NCBI RefSeq assembly: GCF_030409945.1
Contig: NZ_JAUFQV010000024.1
Location: 62,001 to 126,000 of the forward strand
DNA length: 64,000 nt
Origin: Vibrio tapetis subsp. quintayensis
GTDB lineage: Bacteria > Pseudomonadota > Gammaproteobacteria > Enterobacterales > Vibrionaceae
Direction of reading: 5' to 3'
Part shown: in pieces, positions 19,262 to 28,402 of the stretch
Position numbering within the stretch: position 1 is the first letter of the stretch
How the letters are laid out: each line of letters begins with the position of its first letter
Made by a program: the position numbers and the translations under genes
Notes under the pieces: model-generated
What the model saw: the letters and a program-made list of their open reading frames with translations, nothing else
Told to the model about the DNA's origin: nothing
Databases searched by the model: none

Positions 19262-19293
19262 AACGAGGCCGCATATAAATACGCGGCCTCGTT
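19262..19293 (-). terminator. Strong hairpin downstream of motY
   Basis: An 11-bp perfect stem AACGAGGCCGC/GCGGCCTCGTT with a 10-nt loop, about 20 bases past the motY stop on the minus strand. No T-run follows on either strand, so termination is probable but not certain. Confidence 0.5.
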
Positions 19294-19313
19294 GATGAGC
19301 TGTATGGCAATGA

Positions 19314-20195
19314 CTACACCTGATTTCGACCTAGGGAAATGACTACCCTTCTATTTTTGTCTTTGCCCAGTGGTGAGCTGTTATCTGCGATAGGTCTTCT
19401 TTCACCATAGCCTTGAATCTCAATTCGGTCGGCAGGCAAGCCAAGGGATTTAAAATAATCTCGCAATACAACCGCCCGTCTTTCAGACAAGCTTTGGTTG
19501 CCCTTCTTGCCACCAGATGAATCGGTGTAGGTTGCAACCAACACCAAATCAATATCTTTGTTATGTTTTACGTATTCTGCAATTTTAGCTAAGCGCTTTT
19601 GAGACGGTTTATTTAGCTGATCGCTGTTGCGGTCGTAGTGCAAAATAGTGAAAGAGATATCTTCAAAGCTGTAAGGTAGCAACTGGCTCACACACAAACT
19701 AAACGCATTATAAGGCTGTTGAAACAATACCGATGACAACGCCACTTCTACGCGTTTATCGCGGCTTTGCCAGTCAGCATAACTAAAGGTTGGATATCGG
19801 CCTTTTTCTAGTTCAGCCAGAATACCCCATGCGGTTTGTCCGCCAATATAGCCATTGAATTGCTTAAAAAATTGAATATTGGAAATTTGTTCCGCATTCT
19901 CACCCGGTCTCCAAGATGGAGGCATCGAAATCAAAGAAACGTTACGAGTGTCCCCCATAGGGCGACGCATTTTCAACTCAAAGTCTAAGTTGATTTTTTT
20001 ACTGGCACGAGAAGTAAACTCAGCAACACCATAATTGGGAATAGGGTGTACTAAGCGGCATTCCAAGGGGCTGTTAACAGCCATCGACCACATCGACTGC
20101 CCTGGAGTTGCTTCATAACGTGTTTGTGCAGCCCCATGTACCATGGATGAAGCTAACGCAACTGATGCAGCACTCAACGCCAACCAATTTTTCAT
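19314..20195 (-). CDS. motY: Sodium-driven flagellar motor protein MotY
   Basis: 293 residues with a cleavable signal peptide (1 to about 22, ending VHGAA). The N-terminal half (about 23-155) is the MotY-specific domain that joins the T-ring with MotX at the flagellar basal body. The C-terminal OmpA-like domain (about 165-290) binds peptidoglycan, with the conserved segment [19 protein letters not shown] and the final NRRVVI. T-ring proteins anchor the PomAB stators of the polar Na+ motor. Length and layout match Vibrio MotY. It is divergent from rnt, as in other vibrios. Confidence 0.95.
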   Translation of the reverse strand: MKNWLALSAASVALASSMVHGAAQTRYEATPGQSMWSMAVNSPLECRLVHPIPNYGVAEFTSRASKKINLDFELKMRRPMGDTRNVSLISMPPSWRPGENAEQISNIQFFKQFNGYIGGQTAWGILAELEKGRYPTFSYADWQSRDKRVEVALSSVLFQQPYNAFSLCVSQLLPYSFEDISFTILHYDRNSDQLNKPSQKRLAKIAEYVKHNKDIDLVLVATYTDSSGGKKGNQSLSERRAVVLRDYFKSLGLPADRIEIQGYGERRPIADNSSPLGKDKNRRVVISLGRNQV

Positions 20196-20260
20196 AAAGA
20201 TTACTTCTCTGGTTCTTTGAACTAGCGGTAATAGTTTGCCGTTAGTTCGTCGTCTGAGTA

Positions 20261-20280
20261 GTCAAAGTAACGACTTTGAC
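20261..20280. promoter_or_regulatory. Palindrome between motY and rnt
   Basis: GTCAAAG-N6-CTTTGAC, a perfect 7-bp inverted repeat of operator size in the 217-bp divergent spacer, 66 bp from motY and 133 bp from rnt. The regulator is unknown. Confidence 0.45.
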
Positions 20281-20412
20281 ACTAATGCAGGTAGTAATGC
20301 AAAAACCCAGCCAACTATCACAAACTTTTCTCGTTAATTAATGCGCTCGCTGGTTTAGCTTGCCGTCATAATCTGCAATAATGCCCGCCTTGTCACACGG
20401 ACCAGAGCAAAT

Positions 20413-21066
20413 ATGACTGTAGAAAACGAAGCATTGACCCTTAAAAAACGTTTTAGAGGGTATTTTCCCGTTGTTATCGATGTAGAAACTGCAGGATTTA
20501 ATGCAAAAACCGATGCACTTTTAGAGATATGCGCAATAACATTGAAAATGGATGACGAGGGGAACTTAATGCCCGCTTCTACCATTCATTTTCATATCGA
20601 GCCGTTCGAAGGCGCAAACCTTGAAAAAGAGGCATTGGAATTTAACGGGATCCGTGACCCTTTCAGCCCGCTTCGCGGGGCTATTTCAGAAGCAGAAGCA
20701 CTGCGTGAAATATACAAGTTAGTTCGAAAAGAGCAAAAACACGCCGATTGCAGCCGTGCAATTATGGTGGCGCACAATGCGACGTTTGATCTTAATTTCG
20801 TAATGGAAGCCAGTGCTCGATGCAAATTGAAACGCCTACCCTTTCACCCTTTTGCCACTTTTGATACGGCAGCCTTAAGTGGGCTTGCTTATGGTCAAAC
20901 GGTATTAGCAAAAGCGTGTCGTACCGCTGGAATGGAATTTGACAATAACGAAGCGCATTCAGCTCTTTATGATACGCAAAAAACAGCGGATTTGTTTTGC
21001 GGCATTGTAAACAAATGGAAAGCGTTAGGTGGTTGGCCTTTGGTCGATAACACCGAACAAAAATAA
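20413..21066 (+). CDS. rnt: Ribonuclease T
   Basis: DEDDh exoribonuclease, 217 residues, that trims tRNA, 5S and 23S rRNA 3' ends. Exo I has Asp23 and Glu25 in [10 protein letters not shown]. Exo II has the Asp in [10 protein letters not shown]. Exo III has His and Asp in [11 protein letters not shown]. All four metal-binding acids and the catalytic histidine are present. The start is the ATG at 20413. The divergent gene is motY. The next gene, an antiporter-family protein, starts 37 bases later. Confidence 0.97.
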   Translation: MTVENEALTLKKRFRGYFPVVIDVETAGFNAKTDALLEICAITLKMDDEGNLMPASTIHFHIEPFEGANLEKEALEFNGIRDPFSPLRGAISEAEALREIYKLVRKEQKHADCSRAIMVAHNATFDLNFVMEASARCKLKRLPFHPFATFDTAALSGLAYGQTVLAKACRTAGMEFDNNEAHSALYDTQKTADLFCGIVNKWKALGGWPLVDNTEQK

Positions 21067-21103
21067 TTAAAACACAACTTTTCAAAAATTTAATGAGAAC
21101 AAT

Positions 21104-22423
21104 ATGAACCCAGTAGTAATTTCTGTTTGTATTATGCTCGTTCTTGCGCTTATGCGGGTTAATGTCGTTGTTGCACTTACTTTTAGTGCGATGATCGGCG
21201 GTCTTGTTGCAGGGATGAGTTTGACCGATGCGGTTTCCGCATTTGAAAGTGGCCTTGGTGGCGGTGCTACCATTGCATTAAGTTACGCCATGCTTGGCGC
21301 GTTTGCTGTTGCTATATCTAAATCCGGCTTGACCGATTTACTGGCCAACCGAGTAATCAAACACATCAACGGCCAGGAAAGTAATGCTAACTCAGCCGTA
21401 TTAAAATACGTTGTGTTAGTTGCACTTATTCTGGTGACAGTTTCTTCCCAAAACGTTATTCCAGTTCACATTGCCTTTATTCCAATTTTGATCCCACCTT
21501 TGCTTGGTGTTTTCGCTAAGTTGAAGCTGGATCGTCGACTGATTGCCTGCGTACTTACCTTTGGTTTAGTTACGCCCTACATGATCTTACCGGTAGGCTT
21601 TGGTGGTATTTTCCTTAATAACATCCTTCTTGCTAACTTAAACTCAAACGGCATGCAAGTGGTTGCTTCACAAGTTCCAACTGCGATGCTACTGCCTGCA
21701 GCGGGCATGCTATTCGGCTTGTTGACGGCTATTTTTGTTAGCTACCGCAAACCACGCGAATATCAAAAAACAGAACATACTGAAATTCAGCAAGAAAAAG
21801 CGATCAATATGCGCCATATTTGGGTTGCGCTTGCCGGCATTGTTGTTGCACTTTCAGTACAGTTAACAACAGGTTCAATGATTATCGGTGCATTAGCAGG
21901 CTTCATGGTCTTTACTTTTGGTGGTGTCATTGCGTGGAAAGAAACGCAAGATGTGTTCACTAAAGGTGTCCACATGATGGCAATGATTGGTTTCATCATG
22001 ATTGCAGCAGCCGGTTTTGCAGCAGTAATGAAGCAAACGGGTGGCGTTGAGTCTCTAGTAGAAGCGTTATCAACCAGTATTGGTGACAACAAGCCACTTG
22101 CTGCATTATTAATGCTTATCGTCGGTTTGTTGGTAACAATGGGCATTGGTTCTTCATTCTCTACCATTCCTATTATTGCCACCATTTATGTACCGCTAGC
22201 GCTGGCGTTTGGTTTCTCACCAATGGCAACTATCGCTCTTGTAGGTACTGCTGCAGCACTGGGTGACGCAGGTTCACCAGCTTCGGATTCAACACTTGGT
22301 CCTACGTCTGGTCTAAATGCCGACGGCCAACATGAGCACATTTGGGATACAGTCGTGCCAACATTTGTTCACTACAACCTACCACTGATTGTGTTCGGTT
22401 GGATTGCGGCGATGGTATTGTAA
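21104..22423 (+). CDS. Na+/H+ antiporter family permease
   Basis: 439 residues, about eleven to twelve membrane helices, with a hydrophilic insert at about 212-228. It belongs to the NhaC-like Na+/H+ antiporter family that also includes B. subtilis YuiF; some members carry amino acids such as histidine, so the transported solute is uncertain. The C-terminal motif [30 protein letters not shown] is characteristic. It follows rnt closely and may be read with it. A bidirectional terminator and a heptamer array lie beyond its stop. Confidence 0.85.
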   Translation: MNPVVISVCIMLVLALMRVNVVVALTFSAMIGGLVAGMSLTDAVSAFESGLGGGATIALSYAMLGAFAVAISKSGLTDLLANRVIKHINGQESNANSAVLKYVVLVALILVTVSSQNVIPVHIAFIPILIPPLLGVFAKLKLDRRLIACVLTFGLVTPYMILPVGFGGIFLNNILLANLNSNGMQVVASQVPTAMLLPAAGMLFGLLTAIFVSYRKPREYQKTEHTEIQQEKAINMRHIWVALAGIVVALSVQLTTGSMIIGALAGFMVFTFGGVIAWKETQDVFTKGVHMMAMIGFIMIAAAGFAAVMKQTGGVESLVEALSTSIGDNKPLAALLMLIVGLLVTMGIGSSFSTIPIIATIYVPLALAFGFSPMATIALVGTAAALGDAGSPASDSTLGPTSGLNADGQHEHIWDTVVPTFVHYNLPLIVFGWIAAMVL

Positions 22424-22501
22424 GAGCAAGCTTGAGTATTCGCTTCGCTCATAAGGCGTGAGGACGGGCTTCGCCCTTAAGGTAGAAAAGACAATATTTT
22501 T

Positions 22502-22540
22502 GCCTTATGCCTTATGCCTTATGCCTTATGCCTTATGCCT
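22502..22540. repeat. GCCTTAT heptamer array
   Basis: Five exact tandem copies of GCCTTAT plus GCCT. An inverted single copy, ATAAGGC, lies at 22451-22457. It sits between the stops of two convergent genes. Confidence 0.95.
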
Positions 22541-22548
22541 CAACCCAC

Positions 22549-22580
22549 AAAAAAGGCTTGGTTCTCACCAAGCCTTTTCT
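22549..22580. terminator. Bidirectional terminator between the antiporter gene and grxD
   Basis: An 11-bp perfect stem AAAAGGCTTGG/CCAAGCCTTTT (22551-22561, 22568-22578) with A- and T-runs on the two sides, able to serve both convergent genes. Confidence 0.9.
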
Positions 22581-22606
22581 TTATTCTGCGTTTCTGATTC
22601 AGAAGA

Positions 22607-22942
22607 TTACTCTTCGTCACCTTCAACTGTTGCAGCCGCTTCTTTAATTACTTGTTGAAGTTCACCTTTCTGGAACATCTCAATAATAATATCGCAGCCG
22701 CCAACTAGCTCGCCACTAACCCAAAGTTGTGGGAATGTCGGCCACTGTGCGTACTTAGGAAGTTCAGCACGGATATCTGGGTTTTGCAGAATATCAACGT
22801 ATGCGAATTTTTCACCACAACCCATTACTGCTTGAGCAGCTTGAGAAGAAAAGCCACAGCTTGGTAGCTTAGGTGAACCTTTCATGTATAGCAAAATGGT
22901 GTTTTCTGAAATCTGTTGTTTGATCTTATCGATAGTTTCCAT
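22607..22942 (-). CDS. grxD: Monothiol glutaredoxin 4
   Basis: 111 residues with the monothiol active site CGFS at 29-32 and the conserved WPTFPQLW and GGCDII segments that bind glutathione. It holds a labile 2Fe-2S cluster, often with BolA, and delivers it in iron-sulfur assembly and iron sensing. It is transcribed away from sodB, another iron-linked gene. The C-terminal tail is acidic. Confidence 0.97.
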   Translation of the reverse strand: METIDKIKQQISENTILLYMKGSPKLPSCGFSSQAAQAVMGCGEKFAYVDILQNPDIRAELPKYAQWPTFPQLWVSGELVGGCDIIIEMFQKGELQQVIKEAAATVEGDEE

Positions 22943-23079
22943 TGCTTCCTCTTAATGGATGCTTCTTTAAAGTGCATTCATTTTACTTGTTTAGAGCCAA
23001 ATAAAAAGCACATAATCTTTAAGGTTTTAGATAAATTGAGCGCTCATTCTCACCTTGAACAAGTTTTCTTAGCTAAAAT

Positions 23080-23145
23080 GACTAGTTAGCACAATTGGCT
23101 AAGCCTTTCTTAGCAAGACTCAATGGTTAATTAGTCCTTTTTTTT
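23080..23145 (+). terminator. T8-ended RNA structure upstream of sodB
   Basis: GACTAGTTA (23080-23088) pairs with TAATTAGTC (23128-23136, one G-U), enclosing a second hairpin GCTAAG-CCTTT-CTTAGC (23098-23114), and is followed by eight T at 23138-23145. No plus-strand gene precedes it. A weak promoter-like pair TTGTTT-N18-CATAAT lies at 22987-23016. It could end a small RNA of about 120 nt or act as an attenuator in a long sodB leader. Confidence 0.4.
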
Positions 23146-23313
23146 ATGGTTTTTCTTTTAATAAAGTAAAAACTTGCTAAACTAGCCAGTAACAAATCAC
23201 AGAGCTTAAAAACTCAGGTTTAGCGCTCAGTGAATAATAAGCAAAGTCAGAACAAAAATAATTATTGGAAGCAACGGAAAGACAGCACTTTCCACCAAAC
23301 GGAGATACGCGCA

Positions 23314-23898
23314 ATGGCATTCGAACTACCAGCACTTCCTTACGCAAAAGATGCACTACTACCACACATCTCAGCTGAGACTTTAGACTTTCACCACGGC
23401 AAGCACCACAACACTTACGTTGTTAAGCTAAATGGTCTAATTCCTGGTACTGAGTTTGAAGGCAAAACACTGGAAGAGATCATCAAGACTTCTACTGGTG
23501 GTGTATTCAATAACGCAGCTCAAATTTGGAACCACACGTTCTACTGGCACTGCCTAGCTCCAAAAGCAGGCGGCGAACCAACGGGCGCTGTTGCGGATGC
23601 TATCAACGCTGCATTTGGTTCTTTCGAAGAATTTAAAGCAAAATTCACTGATTCAGCAATCAACAACTTCGGTTCTTCATGGACTTGGCTTGTTAAGAAC
23701 GCTGACGGTTCTCTAGAGATCGTTAACACGTCTAACGCTGCTACACCACTAACAGACGAAGGTGTAACACCTCTTCTAACTGTGGATCTTTGGGAACATG
23801 CTTACTACATTGATTACCGTAACGTTCGTCCAGATTACATGAATGGCTTCTGGGCTCTAGTTAACTGGGAATTCGTTGCTGCGAACCTAGCTAAATAA
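23314..23898 (+). CDS. sodB: Iron superoxide dismutase
   Basis: 194 residues. It converts superoxide to H2O2 and O2 in the cytoplasm. Fe ligands are visible: His27, the His in WNHTFYW, and Asp and His in [12 protein letters not shown]; the sequence around them is Fe-SOD type. The ATG at 23314 (GGAG upstream) gives exactly the family length, so the longer frame from 23230 is not used. In enterics and vibrios sodB mRNA is repressed by RyhB when iron is scarce. Codon use is that of a highly expressed gene. Confidence 0.98.
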   Translation: MAFELPALPYAKDALLPHISAETLDFHHGKHHNTYVVKLNGLIPGTEFEGKTLEEIIKTSTGGVFNNAAQIWNHTFYWHCLAPKAGGEPTGAVADAINAAFGSFEEFKAKFTDSAINNFGSSWTWLVKNADGSLEIVNTSNAATPLTDEGVTPLLTVDLWEHAYYIDYRNVRPDYMNGFWALVNWEFVAANLAK

Positions 23899-23934
23899 TC
23901 CCTTCCCTATAGGGTATTAGATTTAGTCTTTTTC

Positions 23935-23965
23935 AAACCCACGCCAACGCGTGGGTTTGTTTTTT
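23935..23965 (+). terminator. Terminator after sodB
   Basis: AAACCCACGC (23935-23944) pairs with GCGTGGGTTT (23949-23958), a tight 4-nt loop, followed by a T-rich run. Confidence 0.9.
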
Positions 23966-24037
23966 TCACTTCCTACAATAAAAGTCAGACCTCTTCCTGC
24001 CTTTTCGCTTTCCGCCAAAGTTTTTTCTTCTTTCCCC

Positions 24038-24064
24038 TAAAGTTTTTCTTTTTCTTGCCGTTAA
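24038..24064 (+). promoter_or_regulatory. Sigma-28 (FliA) promoter
   Basis: TAAAGTTT-N11-GCCGTTAA, one base from the consensus TAAAGTTT-N11-GCCGATAA. The predicted transcription start is about 16 bases before the ATG at 24088. A partial -35-like copy CAAAGTTT lies at 24017. Confidence 0.8.
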
Positions 24065-24087
24065 CTTTGTATCAGGCGAGGGAAATC

Positions 24088-24591
24088 ATGAATATCCATA
24101 CTTTAGACAAAGCAGCAATCATTAACGAACTGAACGTTGGCGCGGGCATTAACACCGCTGTTAACCAAGGTCGTCGTGCTGATTTTGCTCTATTAGTTTC
24201 CATGTTTTCAAACGATGTTCGTGACAATACACCCGTTGAAGAAGTTGAACAGAAAGTCACGTCAGACGACATTCTGCGCGAACAGTTTGAGTTGGCAACG
24301 CCACAAGCTCTTCGCTCTACCCAAGACACTTATTCACGCTCTGCAAAACAAGCAGAACTGTTCCACTCGAGCAGTATCGTAAGCACGCGTTTGTCTCATG
24401 GCTTAAACCCAGACGCCCTAGCATATCTTCCAGAGCAAACCCATGATCTTCCAGAAGAGGTCTATCACAATCTTTCTGGTCACGAACGCCGCCGATTAGC
24501 AGAACCTAAAACCCAAGCAACGATCCCTCAAGACATTTACAAGCAAATGTCTGTAGCACGTCTATCTCACCAAATGCAAATTAGCGCCTAA
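24088..24591 (+). CDS. Unrecognised protein behind a sigma-28 promoter
   Basis: 167 residues, soluble, no signal peptide or membrane segment. The start is the ATG at 24088 with AGGGAA upstream; the frame extends 11 codons further to 24055 but that would include the promoter. The first 30 residues (INELNVGAGINTAVNQGRRADFALLVSMF) and the last 60 (Pro/Glu/His-rich, ending in RLSHQMQ) show no motif I know. A near-consensus FliA promoter directly upstream implies expression with late flagellar genes. I do not assign a function. Confidence 0.8.
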   Translation: MNIHTLDKAAIINELNVGAGINTAVNQGRRADFALLVSMFSNDVRDNTPVEEVEQKVTSDDILREQFELATPQALRSTQDTYSRSAKQAELFHSSSIVSTRLSHGLNPDALAYLPEQTHDLPEEVYHNLSGHERRRLAEPKTQATIPQDIYKQMSVARLSHQMQISA

Positions 24592-24820
24592 TTTCTTATT
24601 ATTGCGACAAGTTAAATCCACACCTCTCAGCAATGTGAAGAACCCCTAACTTTCAGACTTATCCTTAAGCAAGCTCTAAAACTATGATGCTTTTCACATC
24701 GGATTATTCCATTTATCCCATACTAAATGTTCGAAGGTTACACCTAAATAGTCCGCGGATCATGAGGAACACATTGGGTTAGCTAAGCACTTCCAAACTC
24801 ATTTTAGAGTGAGATAAGCA

Positions 24821-25504
24821 ATGGATATACGTAACTCAGTGATTCTAGTAACTTCTGCAGGAACGGCTTTAGGCTGTACTTTAGCCACGCACTTTCTTAA
24901 GCTCGGCGCAGAGGTCATCGTCGCCGATACCGATAGTGCTCTATTACTTGAAACCATCAAACGCTGCCGAAAAATTGTAAATGATGTCGACTACTATCAT
25001 TTGCCAGACAACACCCCCTTAAGTATTGAAGCATTATTTGACCATATAGATGATCACTTCACGGATGGTATTGATGTGTTGATTAACCATTGGCCAAGCC
25101 AACCTCTACCTAGTCTCATCGATGAAACGCACACGAATCAAGATTTCGCCGAGAGTTTAACCGTAGTTGTATCATCTTTGTACGGTTATGGTCAGGTAAC
25201 CGCACGTCGTATGCGTCAACACAATACGAAAGGCGTCATTGTTAACCTAACGTCTAACCAAACTCAAAACATGGATGACAGCATGAACAATATGTCTGCC
25301 ATGCTGACAGGCCTCACGCAAAGTTGGGCTAAAGAGTTAGATCAATTTAATATCCGAGTGGGCGCTGTTGTACCGTCACATCAGCGAATATCTAGATGCG
25401 AACATGGGAAATGGGCCCGAGTACAAGATGAGTTAATTCGAAACACAGAGTACATCGTGGCTAATGATTACTTTAACGGCCGAGTAATGGCCGCGGAGGC
25501 GTAG
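24821..25504 (+). CDS. Degenerate short-chain dehydrogenase/reductase
   Basis: 227 residues with a Rossmann fold of the SDR family: nucleotide-loop remnant TSAGTALG at about 11-18, acidic residue after beta-2 (VADTD), and VDVLIN-type beta-4 (IDVLINHW in place of the usual NNAG). The catalytic Tyr-x-x-x-Lys is missing: the aligned stretch reads MNNMSAMLTGLTQSWAKEL, so Tyr and Lys are both replaced. It is probably not an oxidoreductase and may be a structural or regulatory SDR. It is convergent with adhE. Function unknown. Confidence 0.75.
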   Translation: MDIRNSVILVTSAGTALGCTLATHFLKLGAEVIVADTDSALLLETIKRCRKIVNDVDYYHLPDNTPLSIEALFDHIDDHFTDGIDVLINHWPSQPLPSLIDETHTNQDFAESLTVVVSSLYGYGQVTARRMRQHNTKGVIVNLTSNQTQNMDDSMNNMSAMLTGLTQSWAKELDQFNIRVGAVVPSHQRISRCEHGKWARVQDELIRNTEYIVANDYFNGRVMAAEA

Positions 25505-25507
25505 GGA

Positions 25508-25535
25508 TTACGGGTTACGGGTTACGGGTTACGAG
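25508..25535. repeat. TTACGGG heptamer array
   Basis: Three exact copies of TTACGGG and a fourth reading TTACGAG, immediately after the stop of the SDR-like gene. Confidence 0.9.
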
Positions 25536-25633
25536 ATATTTTTACGTTTGATTCATGAAATCTACGATCTTCCTATCACCTGTAGGACGAAGTCTGACCT
25601 GTTACCCTGTTAACCTTGCTCTTTCTGCTTTAC

Positions 25634-25667
25634 AAAAAAAAGGCCCCACCAAATTTGGCGAGGCCTT
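25634..25667 (-). terminator. Terminator of adhE
   Basis: Read on the minus strand, AAGGCCTCGCC pairs with GGTGGGGCCTT (two G-U) and is followed by seven T. Confidence 0.88.
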
Positions 25668-25726
25668 CACTATCTTACTTAGATACGTTTCGTGCTAGCG
25701 AAAACTTATCTCAATTAAGTGTTCGC

Positions 25727-28402
25727 TTATTTCTTAGCTTTTTTCGCTTTTGGTTCTTCAGTTTTTTTAATTACTGTAGTGCCTTCAAACGTTTCGCCTT
25801 CAACAAATGCTTTACCGTAGTAAGAAGCTGTTAGTACTTCTTTCAACTCACTGATTAGTGGGTAACGTGGGTTAGCACCAGTACATTGGTCATCGAATGC
25901 TTCAACTGATAGTTGATCAAGTTTCGCTAGGAAATCAGCTTCTGGAACACCAGCTGCTTGGATTGATAGCGGGATATCAAGAGCAATTTTCAGTTCTTCT
26001 AACCATGCTAGTAGACGTTCAATCTTCTGAGCAGTACGGTCACCAGCTTGGCTTAGGCCTAGGTGGTCAGCAACTTCAGCGTAACGACGACGAGCTTGTG
26101 GGCTTGCGTACTGAGAGAATGCCGTTTGCTTCGTTGGGTTATCATTCGCGTTGTAACGAACCGTGTTAGAAATCAACAATGCGTTAGCTAGGCCGTGTGG
26201 TACGTGGAACTCTGCACCCACTTTGTGAGCCATTGAGTGACATACACCAAGGAAAGCATTCGCAAACGCAATACCAGCGATAGTTGCCGCATTGTGAACT
26301 TTCTCACGAGCGATTGGGTCAGCAGCGCCATTAGCGTAGCTTGATGGTAGGTATTCTTTAAGCATCTTAAGCGCTTGAAGAGCTTGACCATCTGAGTATT
26401 CGTTAGCAAGAACTGAAACGTAAGCTTCTAGTGCGTGAGTTACTGCATCATAACCACCAAACGCTGTTAGAGACTTAGGCATGTTCATAACAAGGTTCGC
26501 ATCAACGATAGCCATGTTAGGAGTTAGTTCATAATCTGCTAGTGGGTACTTAGCACCAGTTTTGTCGTCTGTTACAACAGCAAATGGCGTTACTTCAGAA
26601 CCTGTACCAGAAGTAGTTGTAACACATACTAGTTCTGCTTTTTCACCCATTTTAGGGAACTTGTAGATACGTTTACGGATATCCATAAAGCGCATTGCTA
26701 GTTCTTCAAAGTGAGTTTCTGGGTGCTCGTACATTACCCACATGATCTTAGCCGCATCCATTGGAGAACCGCCACCTAGAGCAAGGATAACGTCCGGTTG
26801 GAAGCTCTTCATTGCTTCAGCACCTTTCTGAACTACAGAAAGTGTTGGATCCGCTTCAACATCAAAGAAAGTTTGAACTTCGATACCTTGAGCTTTAAGC
26901 AATTTAACGATTTCGTCAGCGTAACCGTTGTTGAATAGGAAACGGTCCGTTACTAGGAATGCACGCTTCTTACCTTCAAGATCGCTCATTGCGATTGGAA
27001 GGCTGCCACGACGGAAGTAGATAGACTTAGGTAGTTTGTGCCACAACATATTTTCAGCTCGCTTCGCAACAGTTTTCTTGTTGATTAGGTGCTTAGGACC
27101 TACGTTTTCAGAGATAGAGTTACCACCCCATGAACCACAACCAAGAGTTAGAGAAGGCGCTACGTTAAAGTTGTAAAGGTCACCGATACCACCATGAGTA
27201 GTAGGGATGTTTACAAGGATACGTGCAGTCTTCATCTTGTCACCGAAGTAACGAATACGATCTGCGTTTGTATCTTGGTTAGTGTAAAGACCAGATGTGT
27301 GGCCGATACCACCGATTTCAACCATTGTTACAGCTTGTGCTACTGCGTTCTCGAAAGAAGAAGCACGGAACATACCAAGAGTTGGAGACAGTTTCTCATG
27401 AGCGAACTCGTCGTCGTAAGATACTTCGCCGATGCCTTCACCAACAAGAATCTTAGTATCAGCAGGAACTTTAACACCCGCCATTTCAGCGATTGCAGTA
27501 GCAGGTTGACCAACGATTTTTGCGTTTAGGTTGCCGTCGATTAGAAGTACTTTACGTACTTTATCAGCGTCTGCTTTGCTTAGTACGTGAGCTTTGTGAG
27601 TAGCGAAACGCTCTTTCACTTCGTCATATACTTCGTCCATAACGATAACTGCTTGCTCAGAAGCACATACAACACCGTTATCGAATGTTTTAGACATAAG
27701 AACCGATGCTACAGCACGTTTGATGTCTGCTGTTTCATCGATAACAACTGGAACGTTACCAGCACCAACACCGATTGCAGGTTTACCTGAAGAGTAAGCC
27801 GCTTTAACCATGCCTGGACCACCAGTTGCAAGGATAAGAGCGATGCCATCGTGCTTCATAAGAGCATTTGAAAGCTCTACAGATGGTTGGTCAATCCAAC
27901 CAATGATGTCTTTTGGTGCACCCGCTTCTACTGCTGCATCAAGTACTAGCTTAGCTGCATCATTAGTAGAGTTTTTAGCACGTGGGTGTGGCGAGAAGAT
28001 GATGCCGTTACGAGTTTTAAGAGAGATTAGAGATTTGAAGATTGCTGTAGACGTTGGGTTCGTCGTTGGAACGATACCACAGATGATGCCTACTGGTTCA
28101 GCGATAGTCATTGTGCCGAACTCTTCGTTCTCTTCTAGAACGCCACACGTTTTTTCATCTTTGTATTTGTTGTAGATGAACTCAGACGCGAAGTGGTTTT
28201 TGATTACTTTGTCTTCAACAATACCCATGCCAGATTCTGCTACCGCTTGTTGCGCTAGAGGAATACGAGCTTGGTTAGCTGCTAGAGAAGCTGCTCGGAA
28301 GATAGCGTCAACTTTCTCTTGTGAGAATGTTGCAAACTCTTCTTGTGCTGCTTTTACGCGAGCGACTAGAGCATCTAGTTCAGCCAAATTTGTTACAGGC
28401 AT
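25727..28402 (-). CDS. adhE: Bifunctional acetaldehyde-CoA/alcohol dehydrogenase
   Basis: 891 residues, full length. The N-terminal aldehyde dehydrogenase half reduces acetyl-CoA to acetaldehyde; its catalytic Cys246 lies in GVVCASEQ. The C-terminal iron-dependent alcohol dehydrogenase half makes ethanol; it shows the NAD motif GGGSPMDAAKIMW and the metal-binding histidines of GVCHSMAHKVG and HVPHGLANALL. AdhE forms long helical filaments (spirosomes) and serves mixed-acid fermentation. Codon bias indicates very high expression. A 670-bp upstream region carries sites that fit control by oxygen and carbon status. ychE lies divergently upstream, as it neighbours adhE in E. coli. Confidence 0.98.
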   Translation of the reverse strand: MPVTNLAELDALVARVKAAQEEFATFSQEKVDAIFRAASLAANQARIPLAQQAVAESGMGIVEDKVIKNHFASEFIYNKYKDEKTCGVLEENEEFGTMTIAEPVGIICGIVPTTNPTSTAIFKSLISLKTRNGIIFSPHPRAKNSTNDAAKLVLDAAVEAGAPKDIIGWIDQPSVELSNALMKHDGIALILATGGPGMVKAAYSSGKPAIGVGAGNVPVVIDETADIKRAVASVLMSKTFDNGVVCASEQAVIVMDEVYDEVKERFATHKAHVLSKADADKVRKVLLIDGNLNAKIVGQPATAIAEMAGVKVPADTKILVGEGIGEVSYDDEFAHEKLSPTLGMFRASSFENAVAQAVTMVEIGGIGHTSGLYTNQDTNADRIRYFGDKMKTARILVNIPTTHGGIGDLYNFNVAPSLTLGCGSWGGNSISENVGPKHLINKKTVAKRAENMLWHKLPKSIYFRRGSLPIAMSDLEGKKRAFLVTDRFLFNNGYADEIVKLLKAQGIEVQTFFDVEADPTLSVVQKGAEAMKSFQPDVILALGGGSPMDAAKIMWVMYEHPETHFEELAMRFMDIRKRIYKFPKMGEKAELVCVTTTSGTGSEVTPFAVVTDDKTGAKYPLADYELTPNMAIVDANLVMNMPKSLTAFGGYDAVTHALEAYVSVLANEYSDGQALQALKMLKEYLPSSYANGAADPIAREKVHNAATIAGIAFANAFLGVCHSMAHKVGAEFHVPHGLANALLISNTVRYNANDNPTKQTAFSQYASPQARRRYAEVADHLGLSQAGDRTAQKIERLLAWLEELKIALDIPLSIQAAGVPEADFLAKLDQLSVEAFDDQCTGANPRYPLISELKEVLTASYYGKAFVEGETFEGTTVIKKTEEPKAKKAKK

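Noticed and set aside
19142..19342. 66-codon frame downstream of the serine hydrolase, overlapping the motY end
   Set aside because: No ribosome site; it runs through the strong hairpin and into motY antisense. It might be a gene remnant, but I cannot identify one.
22458..22658. Open frame through the GCCTTAT array
   Set aside because: Its peptide is a translation of the heptamer repeat (PYALCLM) and it overlaps the terminator and grxD.
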